From the NCBI GenBank assembly GCA_964476135.1, contig CAYYYG010000020.1, positions 1-20,349 of the forward strand: 20,349 nucleotides of DNA, given 5' to 3'. Positions within the stretch are counted from its first letter, which is position 1. Each line of letters begins with the position of its first letter. Origin of the DNA: CAYYYG01 sp964476135 (GTDB taxonomy: Bacteria > Patescibacteriota > Microgenomatia > UBA1406 > GWC2-37-13). Positions 7,037-14,010 of the stretch are shown piece after piece. Made by a program: the position numbers and the translations under genes. Below the pieces are notes generated by a model. That model was given only the letters and a program-made list of their open reading frames with translations. It made no database searches and had not been told where the DNA came from.

Positions 7037-8257
7037 ATGGATATACGCGAACTCGTATTCGAAAGCTTCCGCACGCTGGCACTCAATAAAATGAGAACCG
7101 GCCTTGCGGCGCTTGGAATAATAATCGGCATCGGCAGCGTCATCGCTTTGATCTCATTAGGTCAGGGCAGTCAGAAAGCGATCGAAAATCAGATCAAATC
7201 TCTGGGATCAAATCTTCTAACGGTAATGCCTTCCGGCCAGTCTGCTGGAGGGGTGCGCTCTGCCGCCGGTTCCGGAACAACCCTTACTATAAAAGACGCG
7301 GAGGCGATAAAAAGCCGCCTCGCCGACAAAGTTAAAGAGGTGTCACCCGAATACTCAAGCCGCTCCCAAGTAACCGCCGGAAAAAACAACACCAACACAT
7401 CGATTATCGGCGTCTATCCGGAATATGCTTCGATAAGAAAAATCGAGATGGATTACGGCGCATTCATCGGAGAAAGAGATGTGACTTCTATGAATAAAGT
7501 TGCGGTTCTGGGGCCGACGGTTGCCGCCGACCTTTTTCCCGACCTGACAAATCCGGTCGGACAGACCATACGCATAAACGGCCAAACATTAAGAGTGATC
7601 GGAGTTGCTGTGAGTAAAGGCGGCTCCGGCTTCAATAATCCGGATGACGCCATCTACACTCCCCTCACGACCGCTCAGAAACAGCTTTTCGGAGCCGTAA
7701 ACCTGTCGACAATCGCGGTTGAGGCGATCGACCAGAACTCGATGACGGACACCCAAAACGCGATCGGTTATCTACTGCTTGAAAGACATAAACTGGACAC
7801 CCCAACGGATGCCGACTTCATGATTTTTTCCCAGAATGACATTCTTGCAACCGCCTCGCAGGTAACCGGAACTTTTACCACGCTTCTTGGCGGAATTGCC
7901 GCAATATCACTTATCGTTGGTGGCATTGGAATAATGAATATTATGCTGGTCACCGTTACCGAAAGAACGAGGGAGATCGGGCTCAGAAAAGCACTCGGGG
8001 CAAAAAAGAATACTGTTATCGCCCAATTTCTTATGGAGGCCGTCATACTTACGATAGTCGGCGGCACCGTTGGCATGATGTTGGGTATAAGCATCTCCTA
8101 CATAATCTCCACACAGCTGAACATACCCTTTACAATTTCCCTGTCCTCGGTCGCGCTTGCATTCTGTGTATCTGGGGGAATTGGCATAATCTTCGGCTGG
8201 TACCCGGCAAAAAGGGCGGCAGGACTGCAGCCTATCGAAGCTTTGAGATATGAGTAA
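7037..8257 (+). CDS. macB-like: MacB-type ABC transporter permease
   Basis: 406 residues with the MacB order: helix 1 at about 20-42 (LAALGIIIGIGSVIALISLG), a large extracytoplasmic domain (about 43-275, MacB_PCD type, with VIGVAVSKGGSGF), then three helices at about 283-306, 333-358 and 368-390 forming the FtsX domain. The cytoplasmic coupling motif TERTREIGLRKALGA and the terminal YPAKRAAGLQPIEALRYE are diagnostic. The nucleotide-binding domain is a separate gene here, unlike the fused MacB of E. coli. Substrates of the family include antimicrobial peptides, macrolides, lipoproteins and siderophores; nothing here selects one. With the kinase and regulator upstream, an inducible envelope-defence transporter is the best reading. 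Confidence 0.95.
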   Translation: MDIRELVFESFRTLALNKMRTGLAALGIIIGIGSVIALISLGQGSQKAIENQIKSLGSNLLTVMPSGQSAGGVRSAAGSGTTLTIKDAEAIKSRLADKVKEVSPEYSSRSQVTAGKNNTNTSIIGVYPEYASIRKIEMDYGAFIGERDVTSMNKVAVLGPTVAADLFPDLTNPVGQTIRINGQTLRVIGVAVSKGGSGFNNPDDAIYTPLTTAQKQLFGAVNLSTIAVEAIDQNSMTDTQNAIGYLLLERHKLDTPTDADFMIFSQNDILATASQVTGTFTTLLGGIAAISLIVGGIGIMNIMLVTVTERTREIGLRKALGAKKNTVIAQFLMEAVILTIVGGTVGMMLGISISYIISTQLNIPFTISLSSVALAFCVSGGIGIIFGWYPAKRAAGLQPIEALRYE

Positions 8258-8277
8258 TTAATAATTAAATTATAAAT

Positions 8278-8718
8278 ATGAAAAATACTTATGTGGCAAT
8301 ATTGTCGTTAATTATCGGGGTGATTGCTTTTTACGCCGGTACAAGTTATCAAAAAAACCGTGCCCAGTCTGCGGTTTTCAATTCCAACCAAAGGGAAAAT
8401 TTCCGTTTTTCCGGAAATGGACAAAACGGCATGCGTCAAGCAACCCAAGATAGACGGGGTGCCTTCGGCGGTCGCGTGAGCGGAGAAATAATCAAAATAG
8501 ACGGCGACACCATAACAGTCAAACTGCCTGACGATTCAAGCAGACTGGTAACAATAGATTCCGACACTTCATATACCAGATCTCAGATGGCTCAAAAAAC
8601 AGATTTGAGAGTGGGTATGAAAATCGGTGTCTTCGGCAGCAGAAACGAGGGCGAAACAGTAGATGCACAGACAATCCAAATCGACCCTCCTATGGTACGA
8701 CTTGACGGAAGACCGTGA
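8278..8718 (+). CDS. Membrane-anchored DUF5666-like protein
   Basis: 146 residues. One N-terminal helix (about 4-21, YVAILSLIIGVIAFYAG) is followed by a flexible Asn/Gln/Arg/Gly-rich stretch (about 25-62). A compact beta domain comes next, with SGEIIKIDGDTITVKLPD, an RLVTIDSDTSYTR repeat-like strand, LRVGMKIGVFGSRNEGETVDAQTIQI. This is the pattern of DUF5666/OB-like beta barrels, which often sit beside RND or MacAB adaptors in CPR genomes by my recollection. It follows the permease by 20 bases and is probably co-transcribed, though a weak -10-like TAAATT lies six bases before its ATG. Function unknown; an accessory to the transporter is a guess from position. Confidence 0.8.
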   Translation: MKNTYVAILSLIIGVIAFYAGTSYQKNRAQSAVFNSNQRENFRFSGNGQNGMRQATQDRRGAFGGRVSGEIIKIDGDTITVKLPDDSSRLVTIDSDTSYTRSQMAQKTDLRVGMKIGVFGSRNEGETVDAQTIQIDPPMVRLDGRP

Positions 8719-8736
8719 TTGTAATACCATAGTTAT

Positions 8737-9504
8737 ATGGACAGCCCAGGCTTCATTCTTTTTTTTCCACTACTTATCATCTTCATAATTCTGGTTCTGA
8801 AGATGGTAGTTATCATCGACCAGTACGAACGTGGAATCGTGCTTACACTCGGGACATTCTCCGGAGTACTTCAGCCCGGATTAAATTTCGTCATACCGAT
8901 ATTTCAACGGGTTATAAAAGTCGATATCCGCGTTACCACCTCAGACATTCCCCAGCAGGAAGTGATTACCCGCGACAATGTTCCGGTCGGAATAAACGCG
9001 GTCGTTTACTTCCAAGTCGTGAAACCGGAAGATGCGATACTTAAAATCCAAGATTATACCTACGCTATTACCCAGTACGCACAGACCGCCCTTCGCGATG
9101 TTATCGGCGGTGTAGAGCTTGATACCCTCCTTACCGAAAGACAAAAAATCGCCGATGAAATAAAACTGCTTGTAGACAAGGAAACTAATACCTGGGGAAT
9201 CGATGTGACCGCGATCAAAATCCAGGACATAGAGGTTCCAGCCGATATGAAACGAGTTATGGCGAAACAGGCCGAAGCCGAACGCGAAAGAAGGGCGACA
9301 ATTATCCGCGCACAAGGCGAGCTGACCGCGTCGGAAAATCTTAAAAAAGCGATGCAGCAGCTTGGAGAGTCGGGCGCAATCTCAATCCGCACCCTGCAAA
9401 CAATTGAAGCGACAACTGCAAATCCGGCTAATACGGTTGTATTTGCCCTTCCCATCGAAATTATAGAAGGATTCAAACACTTCATGAAGAAATCTGGTAA
9501 CTAA
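8737..9504 (+). CDS. Stomatin/slipin-like SPFH-domain membrane protein
   Basis: 255 residues, the usual slipin length. An N-terminal hydrophobic segment (about 5-27) is followed by the SPFH/Band 7 domain: YERGIVLTLGTFSGVLQPGLN, then VTTSDIPQQEVITRDNVPV, VVYFQV, ALRDVIGGVELDTLL and WGIDVTAIKIQDIEVPADM. A charged coiled-coil arm covers about 180-215 (MAKQAEAERERRATIIRAQGE). Slipins oligomerise into membrane rings and are usually paired with an NfeD protease-like partner; no nfeD is present here. It is last in the co-directional block, 18 bases after the DUF5666-like gene. A weak TACCAT sits six bases before its ATG, so it could also be expressed alone. It converges on the next gene with a five-base gap. 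Confidence 0.93.
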   Translation: MDSPGFILFFPLLIIFIILVLKMVVIIDQYERGIVLTLGTFSGVLQPGLNFVIPIFQRVIKVDIRVTTSDIPQQEVITRDNVPVGINAVVYFQVVKPEDAILKIQDYTYAITQYAQTALRDVIGGVELDTLLTERQKIADEIKLLVDKETNTWGIDVTAIKIQDIEVPADMKRVMAKQAEAERERRATIIRAQGELTASENLKKAMQQLGESGAISIRTLQTIEATTANPANTVVFALPIEIIEGFKHFMKKSGN

Positions 9505-9509
9505 TCTTT

Positions 9510-10187
9510 CTATTTTATCTCCCTCAAGAAATCGGCCGCAAGCTTTGCCGTATTTGAATGCGTCTGATAAAACTCTTTCCATACGACTACAATATTCGCA
9601 TCGTTAAAAATCGCCCGCTGCACCTCGCGCACAGTATCGCCTCCCGCAATCGAGATTAAAACATCATAACTGGCACGTATTTTATTTATCTGAAGATATG
9701 GAATCGGTTTATGTTTGTTGAACGCTTCCTCATCGACTCCCCTGTGCAAGAGAACCACATCGGGCAGCTGCTTCAGTTGTCTGAGCGTTTTTATCGAATG
9801 TTCGATATTCATCATGTCGAGCATGCTGTCGACACGGTACTTCCGACAAGACTCAACGAAACTATTGATTGTTTCCACTGGCGCCTGCCCCAAGCCGATT
9901 ACTGCCGATGCGCCCGAGGCCGCCGCCATACTCACCTCGGTACTTCCCCGATCCATAGTTTTTAGATCAGCAACAACGTAAGGGTAATACCCCTGTGGCG
10001 CCACGCGCATCTGCCACATTTGTTTAAGCTGGTAAACCACCCCTATCCCGTAACGCTTAATCAGCGGTGTGCCGGCTTCGATAATAATCCTGTCGCTTGG
10101 CGGCAGCTGCGAAATTATCGCGACTGCATCTTGCATTGTGGAATTCAAAGCAACCTGGAGATATTTTTTCTTTTTCGTCAGGAGCAT
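9510..10187 (-). CDS. HPS/OMPDC-superfamily (HUMPS) TIM-barrel protein with altered active-site residues
   Basis: 225 residues, about the length of 3-hexulose-6-phosphate synthase (HPS) and 3-keto-L-gulonate-6-phosphate decarboxylase. The superfamily core is clear: LQVALN (10-15), IIIEAGTPLIKRYG (34-47), VADLKTMD with D74, K76 and D79, then ASGASAVIGLG, VDSMLDMMN, VVLLHRGVDEEAF and IAGGDTVREV. HPS condenses formaldehyde with ribulose 5-phosphate, or runs in reverse to make ribulose 5-phosphate when the oxidative pentose pathway is missing. Two expected features differ: the strand-1 aspartate of QVALD is N15, and the phosphate-binding GR after the last GG motif is replaced by VVVWKEF. Exact substrate and activity are therefore uncertain. 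No phosphohexuloisomerase is in the window. The gene is transcribed alone. Confidence 0.8.
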   Translation of the reverse strand: MLLTKKKKYLQVALNSTMQDAVAIISQLPPSDRIIIEAGTPLIKRYGIGVVYQLKQMWQMRVAPQGYYPYVVADLKTMDRGSTEVSMAAASGASAVIGLGQAPVETINSFVESCRKYRVDSMLDMMNIEHSIKTLRQLKQLPDVVLLHRGVDEEAFNKHKPIPYLQINKIRASYDVLISIAGGDTVREVQRAIFNDANIVVVWKEFYQTHSNTAKLAADFLREIK

Positions 10188-10192
10188 GATTT

Positions 10193-10198
10193 ATTGTA
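10193..10198 (-). promoter_or_regulatory. -10 box of the HPS-like gene (leaderless)
   Basis: TACAAT on the minus strand, five bases before the ATG at 10187. Confidence 0.6.
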
Positions 10199-10277
10199 CA
10201 AAATTCATTTCTTAAAACCAATATCCCAATAATTACTAATAAATACGTAATTAACTTGTTAAATAGATAACCTATAG

Positions 10278-10288
10278 TATAATATAAT
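10278..10288 (+). promoter_or_regulatory. Overlapping -10 boxes of the 270-residue orphan gene
   Basis: Two overlapping perfect TATAAT hexamers (10278-10283 and 10283-10288), preceded by TATAGT at 10273. The ATG is at 10313, which leaves a leader of about 18 bases without an SD sequence. This is one of few genes here with a leader. Just upstream lie two AT-rich inverted repeats: 7-base arms at 10230-10236/10247-10253, and TTAACTTGTTAA at 10251-10262. Either could be an operator. Confidence 0.55.
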
Positions 10289-10312
10289 CTTTCTAATTAC
10301 GACTCGTTTCTT

Positions 10313-11125
10313 ATGAACGAATTATTACTGGATTTAATAAATAAAAGATCCCACTTTAACAAAATATTTGTTGGCGCCGCAGCTGGCAAGCCCGAACCTT
10401 TATCAGCATATGAAGTTTGGGAAAAAACTCTTCAGGAAGCAGGACCAACTTATAATAATCCTGATAGAGATACCATATTACACCATATGAGGGAAATTAT
10501 CCCGCCGCATGTTTCTCAAAACCGTGCCCTCGCATGGGGCGGAGAACCGATCAATGGATATGATTTATTAACACTTACCGTATCATTCACAGACGATCAC
10601 GAAGCTTATATTCCGTCGATTTTTTTTCCTCCGCAACATATTATGGATTATATACATGATGTAAAAAAATCCGCAACGAAATCCGGTCTAGCATTAACAA
10701 TCCCGGAACAGTTTAGAATATCTATGGACCTGACTGACGGACAAATCTTTTCAGCCACCCTTCTCTCGCATGTAGCATCACGAGCTGTGGGAAGGAACAG
10801 GGACACTCGAATGGGCGAATTTTTAAACTTTACGCATGAAGAGAGGGTAAGCTGGGCACAATCTGTCGCCACATTCTCAGAAAATCCAGAACCTGATCAG
10901 TTAGGTGACACCTACCATTTCTGGGCTACCTGCAACATGGGCGTGTTTTCAAAGTTAATAGAAAATGAGTCTCCAATAGAAGCTGCTTTATACCGTGGAA
11001 TGATGCATTACGGATCACAAGTTATGAACTTCACAAGAAAAAACATCGTCAAGAGACCGCTAAAATTCACGCACGTCGAAATTGACCGGATGGGATTGGA
11101 TGTGGGAAATAAACTTCTCCAATAA
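10313..11125 (+). CDS. Uncharacterised soluble protein, 270 residues
   Basis: I do not recognise this family. No signal peptide or membrane helix is visible. The N-terminal third is helical, and the middle (about 70-110) looks like mixed strands, with RALAWGGEPINGYDLLTLTV and DHEAYIPSIFFPPQHIMDYI. A helical C-terminal half contains conserved-looking tryptophans and histidines (RVSWAQSVATF, DTYHFWATCNMGVF, MMHYGSQVMNF). Codons look normal and the frame is closed, so it is a real gene. It stands alone between a divergent promoter region and the next promoter. The high share of His, Trp and Met in the C-terminal half might suit metal or cofactor binding, but no known motif is complete. Confidence 0.75.
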   Translation: MNELLLDLINKRSHFNKIFVGAAAGKPEPLSAYEVWEKTLQEAGPTYNNPDRDTILHHMREIIPPHVSQNRALAWGGEPINGYDLLTLTVSFTDDHEAYIPSIFFPPQHIMDYIHDVKKSATKSGLALTIPEQFRISMDLTDGQIFSATLLSHVASRAVGRNRDTRMGEFLNFTHEERVSWAQSVATFSENPEPDQLGDTYHFWATCNMGVFSKLIENESPIEAALYRGMMHYGSQVMNFTRKNIVKRPLKFTHVEIDRMGLDVGNKLLQ

Positions 11126-11180
11126 AGTAACTAAATATCAAATCAATAATCTTCTTAAGCTTCATTTCAGGTATGGTTCG

Positions 11181-11186
11181 TATACT
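11181..11186 (+). promoter_or_regulatory. -10 box of the small secreted protein gene
   Basis: TATACT, with predicted start near 11193, giving a leader of about 20 bases that contains a full Shine-Dalgarno sequence. This layout differs from the leaderless arrangement of most genes here. Confidence 0.6.
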
Positions 11187-11195
11187 TTCCATGGA

Positions 11196-11204
11196 AAGGA
11201 GGTG
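11196..11204 (+). promoter_or_regulatory. Strong Shine-Dalgarno sequence
   Basis: AAGGAGGTG, a full match to the anti-SD core, ends nine bases before the ATG at 11213. It is the only clear SD I find in front of any gene in the window. Confidence 0.85.
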
Positions 11205-11212
11205 AAATAAAC

Positions 11213-11614
11213 ATGAATAAAAAAACAATATTTTTATCTTCAATAGCGGCGGCTGGAATTCTGTTTCTAGGCGCTTCCCAAGCCAATGCTGGCTTCGGTT
11301 ATTTCAACCACGATTCGCTCATAGACAAACTCGCTGCCAAGTTCAAGCTCAACAAAACAGAAGTTCAGAGCGTCTTTGAGCAAGTGCATAAAGAAAAAAT
11401 GGCGGCAAAACAAAAATCGTTTGAGGAAAGACTTGCACAAGCCGTAAAAGACGGAAAGCTTACCGAGGCTCAAAAAAAACTCCTGCTTGAAAAAATGCAG
11501 GAGAGACAGAAAGAAAGGGAAGAGATGCGCGATTGGTTTCAAAAAAACAACATCGACCCTTCTGTCGTCGGCGGCTTTGGCGGTCGCGGCATGAATAAAT
11601 GGCATATGAAATAA
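11213..11614 (+). CDS. Small secreted helical protein (DUF2680/YckD-like character)
   Basis: 133 residues. Signal peptide 1-27 with a clean cleavage site (SQANA/GF). The mature part is almost all charged helix: FNHDSLIDKLAAKFKLNKTE, then a Lys/Glu/Gln-rich coiled coil (EKMAAKQKSFEERL, DGKLTEAQKKLLLEKMQERQK) and a Gly/Met/His-containing tail (GGFGGRGMNKWHMK). The segment AVKDGKLTEAQKKLLLEK resembles the repeat of DUF2680/YckD-like secreted proteins and of CpxP/Spy-like helical chaperones; I cannot assign it firmly. The gene has its own promoter, the only strong SD sequence and a matching terminator, so it looks like a monocistronic unit built for high expression. Confidence 0.85.
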   Translation: MNKKTIFLSSIAAAGILFLGASQANAGFGYFNHDSLIDKLAAKFKLNKTEVQSVFEQVHKEKMAAKQKSFEERLAQAVKDGKLTEAQKKLLLEKMQERQKEREEMRDWFQKNNIDPSVVGGFGGRGMNKWHMK

Positions 11615-11635
11615 CAGGGTATTTCTTATGCAGCG

Positions 11636-11671
11636 AAAACAGCTTCCGGCATAGTTAACGGAAGCTGTTTT
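11636..11671. terminator. Bidirectional intrinsic terminator
   Basis: Perfect 13-base arms (AAAACAGCTTCCG at 11636-11648 and its complement at 11659-11671) around a 10-base loop, with T-rich sequence (TATGTATTTTTCTT) after the right arm and A-rich on the other side. It sits between two converging genes, and the right arm overlaps the stop codon of the MazG-like gene, so it can serve both. Confidence 0.9.
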
Positions 11672-11993
11672 ATGTATTTTTCTTATCCCACTTCAGCCAC
11701 TTCTTTTCGACTGCTTTATCAAGATCGACTCCAAAATGCCTTGCCAATATAAGCACATGGGATAATACATCAGCTATTTCACCTTCAAATATTTTCCTTA
11801 TTTGCTCATCTGTTAGTCCTTTCTTTCTTGCCTGACCGGTCATCATAAGATACGACTGTATAAGCTCTCCCAGTTCTTCCTGCAGTTTCAATATAAACCA
11901 GTCGTCATCGCGTTTTATGGAAAATTCCTTTGTGTAGATACGTGATACTTTCTCCAGTCTGTCCGTCAATGTATCGATATTTGAAGAAGACAT
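11670..11993 (-). CDS. MazG-like nucleotide pyrophosphohydrolase
   Basis: 107 residues, the size of single-domain MazG-like proteins. The metal-binding helices carry the EExxE and ExxD pattern: LQEELGELIQSYLMM (E-E-x-x-E) and EGEIADVLSHVLILARHFGVD (E-x-x-D). The tail AVEKKWLKW is also typical. Members hydrolyse (d)NTPs to monophosphate and pyrophosphate, cleaning damaged or excess nucleotides in the cytoplasm. Its ATG shares one base with the stop of the upstream gene (TAATG), so translation is coupled. It ends in the arm of the bidirectional terminator. Confidence 0.88.
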   Translation of the reverse strand: MSSSNIDTLTDRLEKVSRIYTKEFSIKRDDDWFILKLQEELGELIQSYLMMTGQARKKGLTDEQIRKIFEGEIADVLSHVLILARHFGVDLDKAVEKKWLKWDKKNT

Positions 11994-12649
11994 TAAAATG
12001 AAAATACCGCACTCGATATAATCGCGTCAAGTTTTTTATAATCAAGATCCGGATCGCCGGTTGTACCCACATAACCTCCGGCTACTATCGCCCTATTTCC
12101 TCTCTGACCGATAAACCTATACTCGATTGTTCCTTTGGGAAAATTTATCGGTTTTTCGTTGATGAATACTTTCATATCAACGCCGGAAATCACCCTGTCC
12201 TGGATGCGCTGATATGAATACCACTCATCCTCGCCGGTTTTTTTATTTACCGAGGCCACCTTGCCGATTTTTAATTCCGACAATCTCTTGATACTTTCCT
12301 CCGAATAGTTATATCCGTCTCTTACATCTTCCGGTATGTTTACTCTAACTACAGACATATAAACGAATCTTTTTGGATTTTCTTCACCGGAAATTGTCTG
12401 TGGCAAAATAAAAACACTAACTGGAGAATAGTTACGCGCCAGGTAATCGTTAGAGAGTAGCAGTCTCACACCTAATTTGTCATTGTTATATATTTGTCCC
12501 CGTTGATTTGAAACGGATGGCTTTACCGAAGCTCTTGCCTGAGCAATCTGTTTTTCAATTCCGTATTTCCAGCCACGATATACGAATATGCCACCAATGA
12601 GGGCGACTCCTGCCATCACGCCAGCAAACCATTTATAAGTCTTTTGCAT
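11993..12649 (-). CDS. Membrane-anchored protein of unknown function
   Basis: 218 residues when started at MQKTYKWFAG. A longer frame starting 20 codons upstream is rejected because a perfect TATAAT lies inside that extension, six bases before this ATG. One helix (about 7-24, FAGVMAGVALIGGIFVY) anchors an extracytoplasmic domain. That domain has a beta-rich pattern seen in CPR lipoprotein-like proteins of the PsbP-like or DUF4367-like kind: NDKLGVRLLLSNDYLAR, FVYMSVVRVN, EDEWYSYQRI, TIEYRFIGQRGNRAIVAGGY, LDAIISSAVFSF. I do not recognise a family with confidence. It is co-transcribed with the MazG-like gene, though a shared function is not obvious. Confidence 0.8.
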   Translation of the reverse strand: MQKTYKWFAGVMAGVALIGGIFVYRGWKYGIEKQIAQARASVKPSVSNQRGQIYNNDKLGVRLLLSNDYLARNYSPVSVFILPQTISGEENPKRFVYMSVVRVNIPEDVRDGYNYSEESIKRLSELKIGKVASVNKKTGEDEWYSYQRIQDRVISGVDMKVFINEKPINFPKGTIEYRFIGQRGNRAIVAGGYVGTTGDPDLDYKKLDAIISSAVFSF

Positions 12650-12655
12650 GGGTAT

Positions 12656-12661
12656 ATTATA
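12656..12661 (-). promoter_or_regulatory. -10 box of the anchored protein/mazG pair (leaderless)
   Basis: Perfect TATAAT on the minus strand, six bases before the ATG at 12649. It decides the start codon of this gene. Confidence 0.75.
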
Positions 12662-12739
12662 CCTCATAATAATATGAATTTTAGAAATAAGACTGGTGTA
12701 TGGCCTCAATTATTACAAAAAGCATTATAATATAAGCGG

Positions 12740-12745
12740 TATAAA
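12740..12745 (+). promoter_or_regulatory. -10 box of the glycosidase-like gene (leaderless)
   Basis: TATAAA, five bases before the ATG at 12751. A second TATAAT at 12726-12731 could give a short leader instead. Confidence 0.55.
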
Positions 12746-12750
12746 AACAT

Positions 12751-14004
12751 ATGTCGCACCCGGAAGCGGAGGCGGTAAAAATCGATCTCGATAAGCGCCG
12801 GACTCTGAAAATCTTCAGAGATTATGCGGTTGGCGCTATGGCTCTTACCGCAGCATACAGCTTAAATAGAATCGGTGTCCCGATAATGGAGCAGTGGGGA
12901 GCTTGGAAAAACGCCTCGCTGCAGAATAAAGAGTTTCTCGAAAAAAATCGTTCCTCGCTCGCCCGGATAGAATTCGGAGCCAATATAATTCCCGACTATT
13001 GTCTGCTGCCGCAGGAGTGTGATCCGGAAATAGTAATGCATGATCTGAAGCAACGCTTCAATTGTTCACACATTCGTTTGGGAACCTGGTGGAAAACCTA
13101 TGAAAAATACGGACTTACACCTTATTCGCCTTTTATAGAAGCGGCATTCAATAACAACATCGGGGTGACTTTGAGCTATGGTGCAAAAACCCCAGGCTGG
13201 CCCGAGACAAAATTTCCCGATTATATCGACAGTGACATTGGCAGTTTCGGCGCCTTCCGTGGAGGATCAATCGATACCGATTCCGAACTTGGCAAAAGAA
13301 CGCTCGATTACTCAGAAAAATTTCTCACGGAAATCGACCGGGAGTTTAGAATAGTTTCGTTTGAAGGGATGAACCCAGAAAATGAACATAACGAAAAGTT
13401 TGGAGCACACAGTTTGAACATCTCAGAAAATCTCCTTTTTGAACAAATCAGACTTCTCAAAAATTACACTACCGACGCAACCGTGCTTCTCAACACAATC
13501 TGTGTCGCGCCACCGGGCAATCGGTCGTCTCTGGGAGTAAACGCCGAACGGGCACATAAATTATCTTTAGACAACCCGCAAATGAAATTCAGGGTCGGTG
13601 TTGATATTTATGAAGAGTCACCGATCGGTCGCATCGGTCCAAACCAGTATATCGATAATCTTGCCGGAACCGACATACTCTATGGGGAGGAGCTTATACC
13701 AAACACCATGCGCTCGCTCAACAAATCCGGCATAACATTTGAGGTTACCGAGGGGTGCCAACTGGGAGATTGGGTAGTAGAGCAAAGAAATCATGAGCCC
13801 GGGAGCCTCACTCACACTCAATATTTATTAACAAGAATGATGAATAAACTCGCCGACAAAAATATATATAGCAGTAAAAACCGGCTCATGATACGTTTAT
13901 GGGAAATGGAGCCGGTTCTTTCAAAGATGCAAAGGGAACCTCGGTATTTCGCCGAAAACACTACGCTGCAACTCCTGTCGGATATAAATTTTATGAATAA
14001 CTAA
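12751..14004 (+). CDS. Membrane-anchored TIM-barrel protein, glycoside hydrolase clan-A-like
   Basis: 417 residues. An N-terminal charged segment and a moderately hydrophobic stretch (about 25-45, YAVGAMALTAAYSL) may form a signal anchor. The rest reads like a (beta/alpha)8 glycosidase of the GH5/GH39 kind: FNCSHIRLGTWW (strand with conserved Arg), IGVTLSYGAKTPGWPE, VSFEGMNPENEHN (204-214, candidate acid/base E210 or E212 at the end of strand 4), TVLLNTICV, FRVGVDIYEES, and ITFEVTEGCQLGDW (328-341, candidate nucleophile E331 or E334 at strand 7). The MNPENE motif resembles but does not equal the clan-A NEP signature, so the assignment is tentative. Cleaving surface or host polysaccharide outside the membrane is inferred. 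It converges on the Nudix gene with six bases between. Confidence 0.65.
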   Translation: MSHPEAEAVKIDLDKRRTLKIFRDYAVGAMALTAAYSLNRIGVPIMEQWGAWKNASLQNKEFLEKNRSSLARIEFGANIIPDYCLLPQECDPEIVMHDLKQRFNCSHIRLGTWWKTYEKYGLTPYSPFIEAAFNNNIGVTLSYGAKTPGWPETKFPDYIDSDIGSFGAFRGGSIDTDSELGKRTLDYSEKFLTEIDREFRIVSFEGMNPENEHNEKFGAHSLNISENLLFEQIRLLKNYTTDATVLLNTICVAPPGNRSSLGVNAERAHKLSLDNPQMKFRVGVDIYEESPIGRIGPNQYIDNLAGTDILYGEELIPNTMRSLNKSGITFEVTEGCQLGDWVVEQRNHEPGSLTHTQYLLTRMMNKLADKNIYSSKNRLMIRLWEMEPVLSKMQREPRYFAENTTLQLLSDINFMNN

Positions 14005-14010
14005 ACTGCC

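Noticed and set aside
12650..12709. Twenty-codon extension of the anchored protein
   Set aside because: It contains the -10 box for this gene and would put a charged stretch before the anchor helix.
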